64,000 nucleotides of DNA from Picochlorum sp. 'celeri' (lineage: Eukaryota; Chlorophyta; Trebouxiophyceae): contig JAACMV010000020.1 in the NCBI GenBank assembly GCA_010909725.1, positions 124,001 to 188,000 on the forward strand. The letters are read 5' to 3'. The notes below the pieces were generated by a model. The model saw nothing but the letters and a program-made list of their open reading frames with translations, made no database searches and was not told the DNA's origin. Each line of letters starts with the position of its first letter. Position 1 is the stretch's first letter. The translations under genes and the position numbers were made by a program. This document shows positions 31,413-42,074 of this stretch, in pieces.

Positions 31413-34400
31413 TCAAGTTGTTTGGAATTTTTGGCACGTGTTGAGCAGCAGCTTCTGCAGGGCAAAATGTTCTATTTAACGTCTTATTCTTTATCTCTCA
31501 TTGTCTGTAACTGGAATACATACCTGTTCGGCTGCTGATAATAGATTCTCTCGTTGGAATCCTTCTCTTGCAATACAAGCAGCGTCCTCTGCAAATTGTC
31601 CATCTGGATGCTCTTGATGGGCGAAGTTCCACGATGCAGTATATATCCACTCGAGGAAATATCGAGGAAATGTTTCTTTGGGAAAGCTCTGTATGAAGGA
31701 GTGTGCTTTAGAGAGCATCTCAAAAAATTCCTGCCCTGTGGCTATTTGTAGATATTCAACAATTACCTGCATGTTGCATGAGAACCAACACGTCAATCAG
31801 ACCTAGCTCATCAATATATATACAGTAAGCAGAACGTACATCAGCAAAAAGGGAAGGGTTCTGAACCGTTCTAGCGCTGTGTGATCGAAGAATGTGGGAA
31901 AGCACTGCCTTGTATGTCCTAATGCAGGGCACATCACCTGCATAAGGGCTTTTCAGTTCCTCCAGGAGGATCATCAGATGTTCAAATCCCATCTTCTCCT
32001 GAACATCTCTCAGCATATCTAAAGCCATATTGTCATGCTGCTGGCGAATGAGCATGATGATAGACTGCATAGAGAGCAAAATGTCTGAGCTGCTTTAGAA
32101 TCATAAAAGTGAAAAGCGGCGTCGTACCAAGTATTGCCTAAGGAATTCCCATCCTTGAAGCATTCTGGACAAAAACCCATCGTTTTCAGTATTGGATCTC
32201 AACAAAGCTTGCTTGTCTCTCAAAGACGATAGGATCTCAGTGGTTGTCTGTTCGGATTCCACTGAATCACATGTAAAGATGACCAATATGACTGATGCTA
32301 GCCCAAACATCATCTGAGGGAAAAATATATTCTATTAATTCGAAACAACTATCATAAAACCATCTCAACTCACCTGAGACATCAGTTGTATCTCCATATC
32401 CTTTTTCCCAACCAGATCCAACATTCTGGAAGCCAAGAAGAGTATTCTGCTGGCTTGCTCAAAGTGATTTCGCTCATCTATTTCTTCCTTTGCAAGGGAC
32501 CATGCATGCCCAACAAGATACTTGACTTCATTGCATGATTCAGAATTCTGCATTATAGGGACGAGAGGTTTTATTGTCGTTTGGCTCTGTACATCAACAT
32601 TAAATATGCAATGCTCACCTTGGAGATTTCTGCCAAGTGACCCCTCTTCAATATCAAATCGATCCATTGAACGAACTCAGTGCCTGAAGTTCTCTTCAAT
32701 TTCGTATGAGAGAGCTCATAATAATTCAAGAATATTCGGATGACAGCCTGAGGCTCACAGGAGTTAAAGCGCGCATCATCGCACACCAAAATTAGCCTGA
32801 GGATATTTTCCAAGATTAGAGCTGCTGCTGGATAGTTGTCATTTTCTAGGGCCAAACATGCGAAGTAGGACGTCAGCCCAAGGTCGATACCCTCCTCTTC
32901 AAATACTAAATGTATTGCCTTCTCAATTGACGACTGATCGGACTTGTTCTCGAGAGCAAGTTCCAGCCTGGATAGATGTGCTTGTGCAGGGTTCAACCTC
33001 TCCGCTCTATCAATGTAATGAAATGCCTGCACGTGACAATGCTCCTTGAAGTACATGCGGGAGTAGCATATGAGAATCTTGGATATTAAATCAATATCCT
33101 GGGTGATTTCTGCCAGGAGTAACGCTGTTGCAAGCATTGGTTGCAAACAAGGTTGTTGGTCAGAAATCTCACACACAACATTCCAGACCAGCTTGAGTAC
33201 CTCATTGCTAAGTTGCACCCTGCTCTTCAAATGCTCCATCACATTTTCATTTGAAACTATTGCATGAAAAGCTTGGCATTTCTCGCCACAGTCATAGAAA
33301 TGAGCTTGATCAATGATACAGCACAGATACCTGAGCAACATGACCATAAAATCTTGTCTGTAATCTGCAATCACATGTGATACCGTGATATTCTGCCAAC
33401 TTGTATAGTATATTCATTATTCTCTCACCTTTCTTAATTGTGTGCGTATGTGCATATTGGAAAATAATGTGTGGCATCCATTTCCATTGAGCATGACACA
33501 TCAATTGAGAACATGCCCAAGCACAGGACTCAAGCCAGCGTGGAGCCTTGGCATTCTGCTTTAAATATCGATCAAGGTGCCTGCTAGCTTCTAAGCAAGT
33601 CTCATAATATTCTGAATCTAAAGAATCAAATTTCTGGAGCCATTCTCTGACTGCCCCAGGGAGATCAGCAATGAATGGATCTACAAGGCTGCCAGTCTGA
33701 AAGCTTTCTTCTCTATGAAAATGACACCAGGCTAGCAGTAAAGAGCACTTTCTTCTGTTTAATGCTATGATATGATCAATATTATGCTGTATCTTCGACT
33801 CTTCCGTCGTACTCCAAGATCCATGGAATTTCAGTAGACTTTTGAGGATTTGGGTTGCCTCCTCATACTGACAGGATTTGATAAATTGTACTGCTACAGA
33901 CGTGCTGGCACGCCGATACTCCATAAACATTGAAACTTTCATATACCTGTCAGATATATTAGTCAAGATATTCTGCAATTGATCATGGCTGAGCTTCCAA
34001 TCCGTGGCTCCTTTGAGCTGCATGAGTACATGGAATGAAGTCACCTTGGCTTTGATCCAAAGAAGGCATGCCCTCTCACACTCAGTGAATGGCGAGCAAT
34101 CATCATCCGAAAGGAATATTCTCTCTTGTAGACCACTAGCGAAAGCATTATGCACTAGTTCCTCTAATGTCCCGGCAGTCTGCATCACTTGCGCTAGCAA
34201 GCTATTCACCGTTGACCACTGTTTCAAACCAATCAGGGATTCACACGCCTCCAGTAACCACGATATTAAATCTAGAAGGACATTTATAGGCCATTTATCC
34301 TTTCTGGATTCATATATTCTCAACCATATGTCGGCACAAGTAACTTTCAGTCGACAAAGAAGCACATCGGATTCTTTGCACACCTTCGCATGTCTCATTC

Positions 34401-34650
34401 GGCCATCGAAAGTATCAGGAATCTGAACAGAGGGGATTTTCATCTCATAGTCTTTGCAGATGGACCATAATTGTCCCGCCATTTTAAGCTGGGAGGAAAC
34501 CGTTTCTTTCGATTTCTGTTGTTCCGCATCTTGTTTGCCAAGCGCAAGGGAGCCTTGCTGAATGCCAAAAGAATTACTAAGGGAAATTGAATCCAAATCA
34601 AAACCTGCGTTTGCAAGTTTTGTCGCAAGAGACCATTCGAATGCGCTCAT
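31413..34650 (-). CDS. TPR-like protein, possible SPO22/ZIP4/TEX11 meiosis protein, seven exons
   Basis: Exons (minus strand order): 33429-34650, 32619-33364, 32374-32547, 32128-32313, 31840-32064, 31524-31766, 31413-31454. The six introns are 60-73 nt with strong signals (gtgaga, gtgagc, gtgagt, gtacga, gtacgt, gtatgt); all phases agree. About 945 residues from the ATG at 34650; the frame stays open upstream, so another exon is possible. Almost all helical, with TPR-like pairs (for example CHVQAFHYIDRAERLNPAQA; NYPAAALILENILRLIL). A segment QLWSICKDYE...RMRHAKVCKESDVLL resembles the N-terminal block of ZIP4 (LWN.C.DLSN ... H.K.R..A.D.L). Total length also fits ZIP4. The meiotic crossover role is therefore a hypothesis. 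The most intron-rich gene in the window. Confidence 0.5.
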
Positions 34651-34841
34651 ATCCGACAAAGCCTCGTTGACTCCCGTGGAGAGACAAGAATGCACTACTA
34701 GTCCTCTTCTCAGGCATAAGCTATTGCATCATATTTATGAATAAATAAATAAATAAGTCCCGGGGATATGAGTAAATATATGCATCAGGAAAGGAAGCTT
34801 GAATGTATGCATGTGCATAGTTCATGCAAAAAATCAGGCGG

Positions 34842-37634
34842 TCAAATGCCAATCTCAGAAACTTTTGGAATCTTGACTGTATCCAATCGCAGCTGTCTTG
34901 GTGAGGACATCCTATATTTCAAACGAAGATCATCTTTCCATTCCATTGTCCCAAAATTGTCCTGGTGCAGTTTGCTATATTCCTCCAGTGCATCCATGGC
35001 AAGATTTCCAATGAACGCGACACCTCCAGCACCAAGCTTACGGCACGTTGAATCTATGTCATTCTCTGAGACACTTTGAAACCACTCATTCGTCTCATTG
35101 GTTAATCTAAAGAATTCAATCGATGCAACAGATGCATCTTGGCGAGGCTCAAGTGCATCATCGGCAGTGCCAATCAAGCTCTGTGCAAATGCAGCAGACA
35201 CTGATGATGCTGGGACTGACGCTATTGATTGGGCTCCGGCAGCTAATGCACTTCTTCGAACAAATATTTCTTCACTATTTTTGACCGAATCACTGTTGAT
35301 TAATCTGAGAATCGCAGTTCCAAGGTAGAGGGCCTCATGCGATCCTGAGCAAACATTCACAAAATTTCCCAAAGTGCAAATAAAGCATCCTAACAGATGT
35401 GTGTCCTTCCCAAATAAATCTATACCTTGTTGCCTCTTATCACACTGTAAAAGCAGTTTGCTCGACCACTCAAGTAAGATATGGCCCGCTTGACCGGCCC
35501 ATCGTTGTTTCAGTGGATCTCTGCATTCTGGGCCAGCCTCTATTTCTTGCAGTGGTCGCTCTGATTGGAGGCATTTCGCACCTGTGCTTAGTAGCTGAAG
35601 AGCTCTAACGCGGTGCTGAATATCAGATGACGGTGAGTAAAAAGCATCGATCAAATAGGAACCAACATCCCTTGGCTCCTCAAGAATTAGTGCTAGAAGG
35701 GCATCTAATCGTTGCTCATCAACTGGTTTTGTTCCACGTTTCTCTCTCTCTTCGTTTGTCCAAGCTGGAATACGAGCATACATAAGTGCCTGCGTAATAT
35801 CCTTTGCATATAGACCAAGTTCACAGGGAGATGCTTTAATGACATCCTCAGCAACTGCAATGGCAGCAAGTTGCTCTTTCCAATTGTTTTCTCCATTTCT
35901 GAGCATCTTCACCATCTCTTCCAATTTAATGGGGATATCCTCTTGGTTACTATCATCAAGATCTTGCTGCGCTCCAAATTCACTGTCTATTGTATCATCA
36001 TCTGAATCTATATTTGAGTTCACATCATTGCCTTCAACCACAACCCGTTTCTCATGGATCAATTCTTGATCATCTTTCACCTCCATTGTAGACCCATTTA
36101 GAGATATGCTTGATTCAATACCTTTCTCAGAAAATATTAAAGGCTTCTCAGGCGTCAAAGTCGAAGAAAGTGAATTTCCAACGCACATTCCAAGATGCCG
36201 CAGGGGCTCCCTTGGGCTCTCCAGATACACGCTAATTCCTTTCAGTATCTGGGGAATTATGTCGCCCATTTTTTCCAGTGTGTCTCGATTATAAAATTCA
36301 AGGCAGCCAATGATGAAGTTTGCAAGAATCTTTTGCTGATGAGCAGACAAGTTATTGGTTGATGAGGGTCCACTCCAGACTGCCACTACACGCTTGAATG
36401 CCAAAGCTAAAGCGGAATCATTAGACTTATCTGAACTTATAGATTGTAGGTAATTCAATAATACCTGCAAGGAGTTCTCATGCAATCTACCTTTAGTCAA
36501 CAGAGTATCACCAAGCTGCAGTCTGACACCAACATGGCCATCCCACACATCTCTTGAAATGATTCCTCTCATCACGAGGGCCTTCTGTGCAGCACTCCCT
36601 AGCTTATCCAACTCCGAAATTTGATAGAGAAGTTCACCTACGACTAGCTTGATCCCTTCCCCTGTTTCAGGAAATAATCGCAGAATGCTGGACACCAGGC
36701 CTTTCGGAACAGCCTCATCATCAGACAGATATACATCCATCAATGTGTGCGCTACCCATCTCGAAAATCCCCTGGAAGAGAATTTATCTAATATAGTAGA
36801 ACAAAGACGTAGCTTTGGCCCAGCTGGATCACAAGAGGAAATTCGACCAATCAAATGAGATGTTACCAGTGGCACAAAGTTGGAGTAATGTAGGAGATTC
36901 TCTGCACGCAGAGCCGAGCATGTCTCAGGTAACTTTATCAGCAGATTTATTTTCTCATCTTCCGGATAGCCCGGATTCTCTTGGACTCCATCCTGAATCC
37001 ATGACACGACAGCCTCCAAGCCAGTCTCCTTGCAGACCCTGGCCTCCAGAATCGTTGCAGCCACTTCATACGAGACACTCACCACTACAACATCCGAGTA
37101 TCGACTGCGAGAGAATGTCTCCTCAGCTTTTGAGATCTCCAAATACAGTGAAATAACCTTCAGCAGCTCCACATCAGGAGCTTGCCAGAACCAACACAGC
37201 AACTCCCAGTCTGTGTCATAATCAACGCAGCCTCTCAACTTTGGAATGATACCTACGAGGTGATTGCACAAAATACTATACGGTAAGATTGAGTCACAAC
37301 TGCTTGGGAAATGTATCAAGTATGGCGTACAGTCAAAAATGAGCCCAGCCAAATCCTTGAATACCTGTGGGTACCACCACTGTGAGAGCCAATCTTCTCG
37401 ACACGCATACTCCTCATCCAACAAACATATCAACGAATCAATCTGCTGATCATATGTTTCAAAGCGACCAGCATGCGCGCGTGGCTTTTGCTCGACAAAT
37501 CCCAATTTTATGGCCAAGTTCCCCAGGAGTGCCTTCGGATCCCTGCTGCTGGACAAGATGTCGAAAACAGTACGAATCGTTGTTAAAATACTACGATCGC
37601 ACTCATTCGTATCTTTGGAGTGTGTCAGCGTCAT
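34842..37634 (-). CDS. TELO2: TELO2 (TEL2), scaffold of the TTT complex
   Basis: About 930 residues from the ATG at 37634 (MTLTHSKDTNEC); the frame is open to about 37979 without a credible earlier start. The HEAT-repeat protein shows the TELO2 blocks in order: YLESPREPLRHLGMCVGNSLS, the acidic SDDDTIDSEFG linker, MLRNGENNWKEQLAAIAVAEDVI, DALLALILEEPRDVGSYLIDAFYSPSSDIQHRVRALQLLS and the C-terminal LFGKDTHLLGCFICTLGNFV followed by ALYLGTAILRLI. TELO2 with TTI1/TTI2 and Hsp90 stabilises PIKK kinases (mTOR, ATM, ATR). The first 400 residues are divergent. The gene precedes the seven-exon gene on the same strand with 191 bp between them. Confidence 0.85.
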   Translation of the reverse strand: MTLTHSKDTNECDRSILTTIRTVFDILSSSRDPKALLGNLAIKLGFVEQKPRAHAGRFETYDQQIDSLICLLDEEYACREDWLSQWWYPQVFKDLAGLIFDCTPYLIHFPSSCDSILPYSILCNHLVGIIPKLRGCVDYDTDWELLCWFWQAPDVELLKVISLYLEISKAEETFSRSRYSDVVVVSVSYEVAATILEARVCKETGLEAVVSWIQDGVQENPGYPEDEKINLLIKLPETCSALRAENLLHYSNFVPLVTSHLIGRISSCDPAGPKLRLCSTILDKFSSRGFSRWVAHTLMDVYLSDDEAVPKGLVSSILRLFPETGEGIKLVVGELLYQISELDKLGSAAQKALVMRGIISRDVWDGHVGVRLQLGDTLLTKGRLHENSLQVLLNYLQSISSDKSNDSALALAFKRVVAVWSGPSSTNNLSAHQQKILANFIIGCLEFYNRDTLEKMGDIIPQILKGISVYLESPREPLRHLGMCVGNSLSSTLTPEKPLIFSEKGIESSISLNGSTMEVKDDQELIHEKRVVVEGNDVNSNIDSDDDTIDSEFGAQQDLDDSNQEDIPIKLEEMVKMLRNGENNWKEQLAAIAVAEDVIKASPCELGLYAKDITQALMYARIPAWTNEEREKRGTKPVDEQRLDALLALILEEPRDVGSYLIDAFYSPSSDIQHRVRALQLLSTGAKCLQSERPLQEIEAGPECRDPLKQRWAGQAGHILLEWSSKLLLQCDKRQQGIDLFGKDTHLLGCFICTLGNFVNVCSGSHEALYLGTAILRLINSDSVKNSEEIFVRRSALAAGAQSIASVPASSVSAAFAQSLIGTADDALEPRQDASVASIEFFRLTNETNEWFQSVSENDIDSTCRKLGAGGVAFIGNLAMDALEEYSKLHQDNFGTMEWKDDLRLKYRMSSPRQLRLDTVKIPKVSEIGI

Positions 37635-38044
37635 GGCGCTTTCAAACGTCACACTCCTTTTCAAACAAGAAACACCGTCGCAGCCTGCGAGGTCAAGGAC
37701 GCTCGCTGAATGATACCAAATACATAGTAAGGGGAGTAAAAGGTCTGCTTCAAGGTACTCCCAGAGAACAATGCAATAGACTTTTAAGCAGAAGGCTTGG
37801 CAGAACAGGACTTCCGGTCTCCAAAGGTCTCCGACCGGTTGTGGCTGGTTTACCGGAGAGACCGGACCATTGACCGGCCATTGGCACATGGGACGCATAC
37901 CCGTGTGGGGCGAATGTGTTAGGTTTGAAAAAGATTGAGAGACACAGGCGTCGACCTCATATTGCCAATAAAGTATCAAAATTTTTTACATATTACAGTT
38001 GTTCAGGGGATTTCGTCGTGCATGTGATAGATTAAGGAGGCTCC
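37635..38044. promoter_or_regulatory. Divergent 5' region TELO2 / secreted-family gene, with inverted repeat
   Basis: 410 bp. A 9-bp inverted repeat TCCGGTCTC (37813) and GAGACCGGA (37858) plus several ACCGG words form a potential stem with a 36-nt loop. It lies upstream of the preferred TELO2 ATG but inside its open frame, so it would be coding if translation began further upstream. Confidence 0.4.
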
Positions 38045-38724
38045 ATGCGACAGATTTTGACGACAATCTTGTTCCTCGCAGCATTTGCTGTGGGAGTTTT
38101 AGCGGATAGAAAGAAATGTAGAACGAATCTTGGAAGTACGTGTATGATATTTAAATATGTATACGTGCCTTGTCACTGTTCTTCTGTGAAGGGCTGTGTC
38201 TTTCCCCTGACGCGGCTCAGCTACTGGTCGCGACCGAGGTCATTCGAATGAGGGATGACTTTGAGATGGTCAGATCCAAGCATCTTATCACGAGAGCTCT
38301 TACACTGTTGTTATGGTACTATGCAGACCCAGGTGATTGGTCAGAAGATAATTGGATCATGCTGTATGCGAATGCACAGCCTGATCAGTTGGACAATCCC
38401 CAGTTGGCCTTGTATGGAAGTGACTGGGAAGCTGTGAAGCGTGATTACCCTCTTATCGCAAAGAGGGCCCTCCGAGTCAAGAGATCACTTGCCAGGAGTA
38501 AATATAAGATGGAAAAGGGGCGTTGGACAAGATACCAGCCCTATACACGTATCTGTGTACCGTCAGAGTATGGACTTGCAAACTCTGGGCTGTTGCCAGA
38601 CGACTTTATCATCCGGATGAATCCAACGGGTCCTGAGACGGATATTTCTGCAGATTTGTTCTACAAAGCATTCATTCGATATGGAAGGATCTGGAATGGA
38701 TACGCAGGAAGAAGTCAGCATTAA
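38045..38724 (+). CDS. Secreted protein of unknown family, paralogue A, two exons
   Basis: Exon 1 (38045-38135) encodes a signal peptide (MRQILTTILFLAAFAVGVLA) and a short basic stretch; exon 2 (38192-38724) the mature domain; intron 56 nt, phase 1 (gtacgt...gtgaag). About 207 residues. The C-terminal 130 residues align with the convergent neighbour: D..W....A.AQ....NP..A.YG.DWEA...YP..AK.A..V, then PY.R.CVP...G, DF...NP and DLFYKAFIRYG. The shared Trp, Cys and Tyr positions point to one fold. No catalytic motif or known family is recognised. The signal peptide places it in the secretory pathway. Confidence 0.75.
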
Positions 38725-38838
38725 GAGGGACTAATTTCTATAATTTGCACCAGCATTGATCACAGTTAAAGAATTTGAATGCATACATATTTTTATTGAA
38801 TCTTCTTTTGTAATCACGTCTCGATATTAATATTTCAT

Positions 38839-39698
38839 TCAATGACCTGTTAGTCCAGCATTGGGAAGCATGAGGTGGCCATTTCTCACAAATCCCTTGT
38901 AGAACAGGTGAGTGGTATTATCAATGTCTTTAGTGTTTGGATTCAAATGCATGAGAAAATCCGTCTTTTTCAGATCGCACCCACTCTTCTTGGATAGTCC
39001 ACATTTTGTCTGCACGAGAGAATAGTTGATTCGTTGTATAAGATGAGAGAAATTTCCAGTGAAAGACAAGCAGGACGCACCGGAACACACAATCTAACGT
39101 AGGGATGGTCAGGGCTCCATTCAGTTGAAACTGGTAGCTCTGTACGAGTATTGAAATCATCTGCTACTTGTTGTGCTTGTTTCGCTGTGTGAGGGTATGC
39201 TCGGGCTGTAGCCTCCCAGTCATCACCGTATTCAGCCTTGGATGGGTTCTTTGGTTGGCCCCATTGTGCAACAGCAAAAGCCAGTCTCCAGCAATCATCC
39301 ATTCCACCGAGAGACGCGGGCTGATCTGTACATACGAAGAAAACGATTGTGTAAGAAAATTTTCATACAACGTCATAGATGCACATAGCGAATATCGTAC
39401 GAGGAAATTGAGTGATGCAAGGCCCATGTCCTTTGACATACACTCCACGAGGAGCAGGCTTGACATCACAAGTCTCCTTCTTCTTCTTTCTTCCACCAGT
39501 CATGCCCTGTCGCTCTTGCTTTTTTGCTTCCCCTATTCTGCTCTTGGATACAATTATTTTCGTGGAATGTTGCTTGTATATAAACCTCTCTACGGCAATG
39601 GGAGGAAATCTGCTACTGTCAAACCCTTGGAAACCAAAAAAAAGCAACGTTATCAAGCCTAGCGAGACCAGCACAGCAGCTGCTCTGAGATACACCAT
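38839..39698 (-). CDS. Type II membrane protein of unknown family, paralogue B, three exons
   Basis: Exons 39401-39698, 39081-39325 and 38839-39009; introns 75 and 71 nt (phase 1, gtacga...tacag; phase 0, gtgcgt...gtgcag). About 237 residues. An N-terminal signal anchor (LRAAAVLVSLGLITLLFFGF) is followed by a basic linker and the domain shared with paralogue A: DDCWRLAFAVAQ, AEYGDDWEATARAYPHTAKQA, PYVRLCVP, DFLMHLNPNT and HLFYKGFVRNG. It has extra Cys residues (KCGLSKKSGC) absent from A. The genes lie tail to tail, 114 bp apart, which fits an inverted local duplication followed by divergence of targeting: A has a cleavable signal, B an anchor. Confidence 0.75.
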
Positions 39699-40109
39699 CT
39701 CCTTTTTAAGAATTGCCTCTATGTATCATCATATGGTACTCCTAGCGCATATACGTGGCAAACACTTGCCAACTGCACCCACAGAAACAGTTCCCTTGCA
39801 TCCAAGTGTACATGCTGTATCCTAAATCAATAGTACTACAAAGATCAAAGAAAAAATATTTACTGAATGCCCATGCAGGAGTAGACTGGTATGACGCAGA
39901 ATGCAACGAATCACTGTCGCCGGTGTTGTTGAGGTGTCCGGTCAAAAGGCATTTTGGGTGGGACAAATAAGACTTTCTACTGGAGGTTGTACATACGTCT
40001 TGAGCTTCTGCTCCTGGATAAGACATTATGGTAATGTATATCACAAAATCAATCTTTTTATGTTATGTATTGTGATAAGTGAGTTTAAGGCCTTGTCTTC
40101 ATCGGTCGC
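39699..40109. promoter_or_regulatory. Divergent promoter region paralogue B / GT61
   Basis: 411 bp between divergent ATGs. Frames on both strands are short and without features. The shared spacer could co-regulate the two membrane proteins; this is inference. Confidence 0.4.
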
Positions 40110-42010
40110 ATGAAGAAGGGATCTGCGCCAACAGCAATTGTCATAAACGCAGTGCCTGGAGTTGGGGGACCTTCCTTTGGATCTGGGGCTTCTACAATGC
40201 GAGGACATGGTATAATTCTGAAGCTTGCTTTATATGTATGCATTTTCATTGGACTGATCGTAGCTGTCAGATACTCAGGGTCACTCGAGCAAGGAACTGT
40301 TCGTTCGTTACACGAGGTTGCTACGTCGGATGTTTCTCCCACGTCCTTCAATGAACCACCCAAGGCTGCATACGAGAAGATAGCCTTGGATGAGTTGGAA
40401 TTCAAGACGTCTTCTTTCAAGGTACGGTCTCATCGGGTGCGACCGAGTCTGCATGGGAAATGTCTGACCCATGTTCCTGTGTGCAGTGTACAGATGATGA
40501 GGAAGTGAACCAAGTGTGCGTCTTTAAGAATCTCGTCTTATTTCAAGGCGAAATTTTGTATATAGTCGACTATCCAGACGATGCCAAGAATCTTAAGCTG
40601 CCCAATCCAACAGTGTTTGATCTTGAGGCTGAAACTCTGTCAATAGTCGACTATGCAGTTCCAAATATTGTTCATCCAATCACGCAAGAGTCGTTAAAAA
40701 TGCGAGTGGAGTCGAGTACGACAAAGAAGAAAATAAATGTGGCGTACTATGAACATTCTATGTTCCAAAGGGTTCGGAGTTTAACAAACTGGTACTGGGC
40801 CATGAATAGTATAAGCAACACTTTCCATAGGCTGTGTCTTCAACTTGGTGCCTGCACTCAGGCAAAAGTGCATGAAGTAGCCTTGTTACAGCCTGCTACA
40901 TATTCTCCAACTCAAAGAGAGAGAAAAAATGCTCATATTGCCATTAGGACTGGCCAGCATAGTTCTGCATCTGATAAATTGAAAGGTTGCTTGGGACCAA
41001 TGTTTTGGTAAGATGGCTGTTTGAACACGTCTCTCCTCAAACGGCATCTTCTTAAAAAATACTTAAATTTTATGTAGGGTCGATCATCCACGCATGCATG
41101 ATTCTCGTGAATGGGTGGGGGATGAAATGGTCATTATGGAAGAGACATACTTTGGGATTGGGAAGAGCGTGATACAACCAAATGTTGCGTTGGAGATTGA
41201 CGGGTGCGTTGTTCATGTATGTTCTTCAATAATGACATGAGATTAAATGAAAGTATGTTGGTGTGGTGTAGATCATTTGCCTTCGAGCAGAGCGATACAA
41301 AAACAGGACAGAAGAGAATTGAGTTCTTGAGGAAATGTGCCTCCTTGCCTCCAGTGCCTCCAGAACAAGAAAATCCCTCTATTGTTCTCATAAACAGACC
41401 TTTTGGAGATGGAAGGTCTATCATAGGTCTAGATGATGTCTATGATAGGTTACAAAGAGTTCTCCCTCCAAATGTCGAGTTGACTCTTCATTTTCCAAGA
41501 GGAGGAAGTGGATTGAATGATCAGGCATCAACATTTGCAAAAGCCTCTGTTTTGGTGATTCCACATGGCGCTGCAACAGCCAACTTTGCTTTCTTACCCC
41601 TAGACGCAGTAGTGTTGGACGTTTTTGCACTGAAGAAGAAGCATAATCACGATAAAGGGATCATTGGGTCGTTGCCAAGCCCTCCCTACAATGTGACCAT
41701 TCTACCTGTTGATTGTTCCAATGCAACAGAGCCGCACTCCACGGCATTTACAGAGATACCACAGTGGAATCAGCTAACAGCCGAAGAGCAGGCAGAACTT
41801 CTTTCACCAGCCAAAGTGAATAGGGACTTGGTGAGGAGGCTCAAGGAATTGTTAGGATTTAGTGTCATTGACTGGCTAGATTTAAGGGCATATCATCCAG
41901 ACACTGAGGTCTTGACCCAGACTGTGCTTGATGCTGTCGATCTATGGAAAGAAAAAGTCTCATATAGAAAAGAAATGGCTCGGAAAAAGAATTCTGCTGA
42001 CAAAAATTGA
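40110..42010 (+). CDS. GT61-family (DUF563) glycosyltransferase, four exons
   Basis: Exons 40110-40421, 40487-41007, 41078-41203 and 41272-42010; introns 65, 70 and 68 nt (gtacgg, gtaaga, gtgcgt donors). About 565 residues. A type II signal anchor (ILKLALYVCIFIGLIVAVRY, about 36-55) is followed by a stem and the lumenal domain. The C-terminal part carries the DUF563 blocks: IVLINRPFGDGRSIIGLDDV, VELTLHFPRGGSGLNDQASTFAKASVLVIPHGAATANFAFLPLDAVVLDVF; the HGA..AN..FLP element is the family hallmark. Relatives transfer xylose, arabinose or GlcNAc to glycans in Golgi or ER. The donor sugar cannot be read from sequence. A short Lys-rich tail ends the protein. Confidence 0.85.
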
Positions 42011-42074
42011 ATGATTACAAATGCGTAATTGCAGACAGTTCAATACAGACGAAATGCATTTAAAGACTTATCAA

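Noticed and set aside
33365..33428. A 19-nt intron in the seven-exon gene
   Set aside because: A gtgaga donor 45 nt upstream gives a 64-nt intron with matching phase and the same acceptor.
34735..34757. Short (AATA)n tract
   Set aside because: A simple microsatellite between two genes; no functional evidence.
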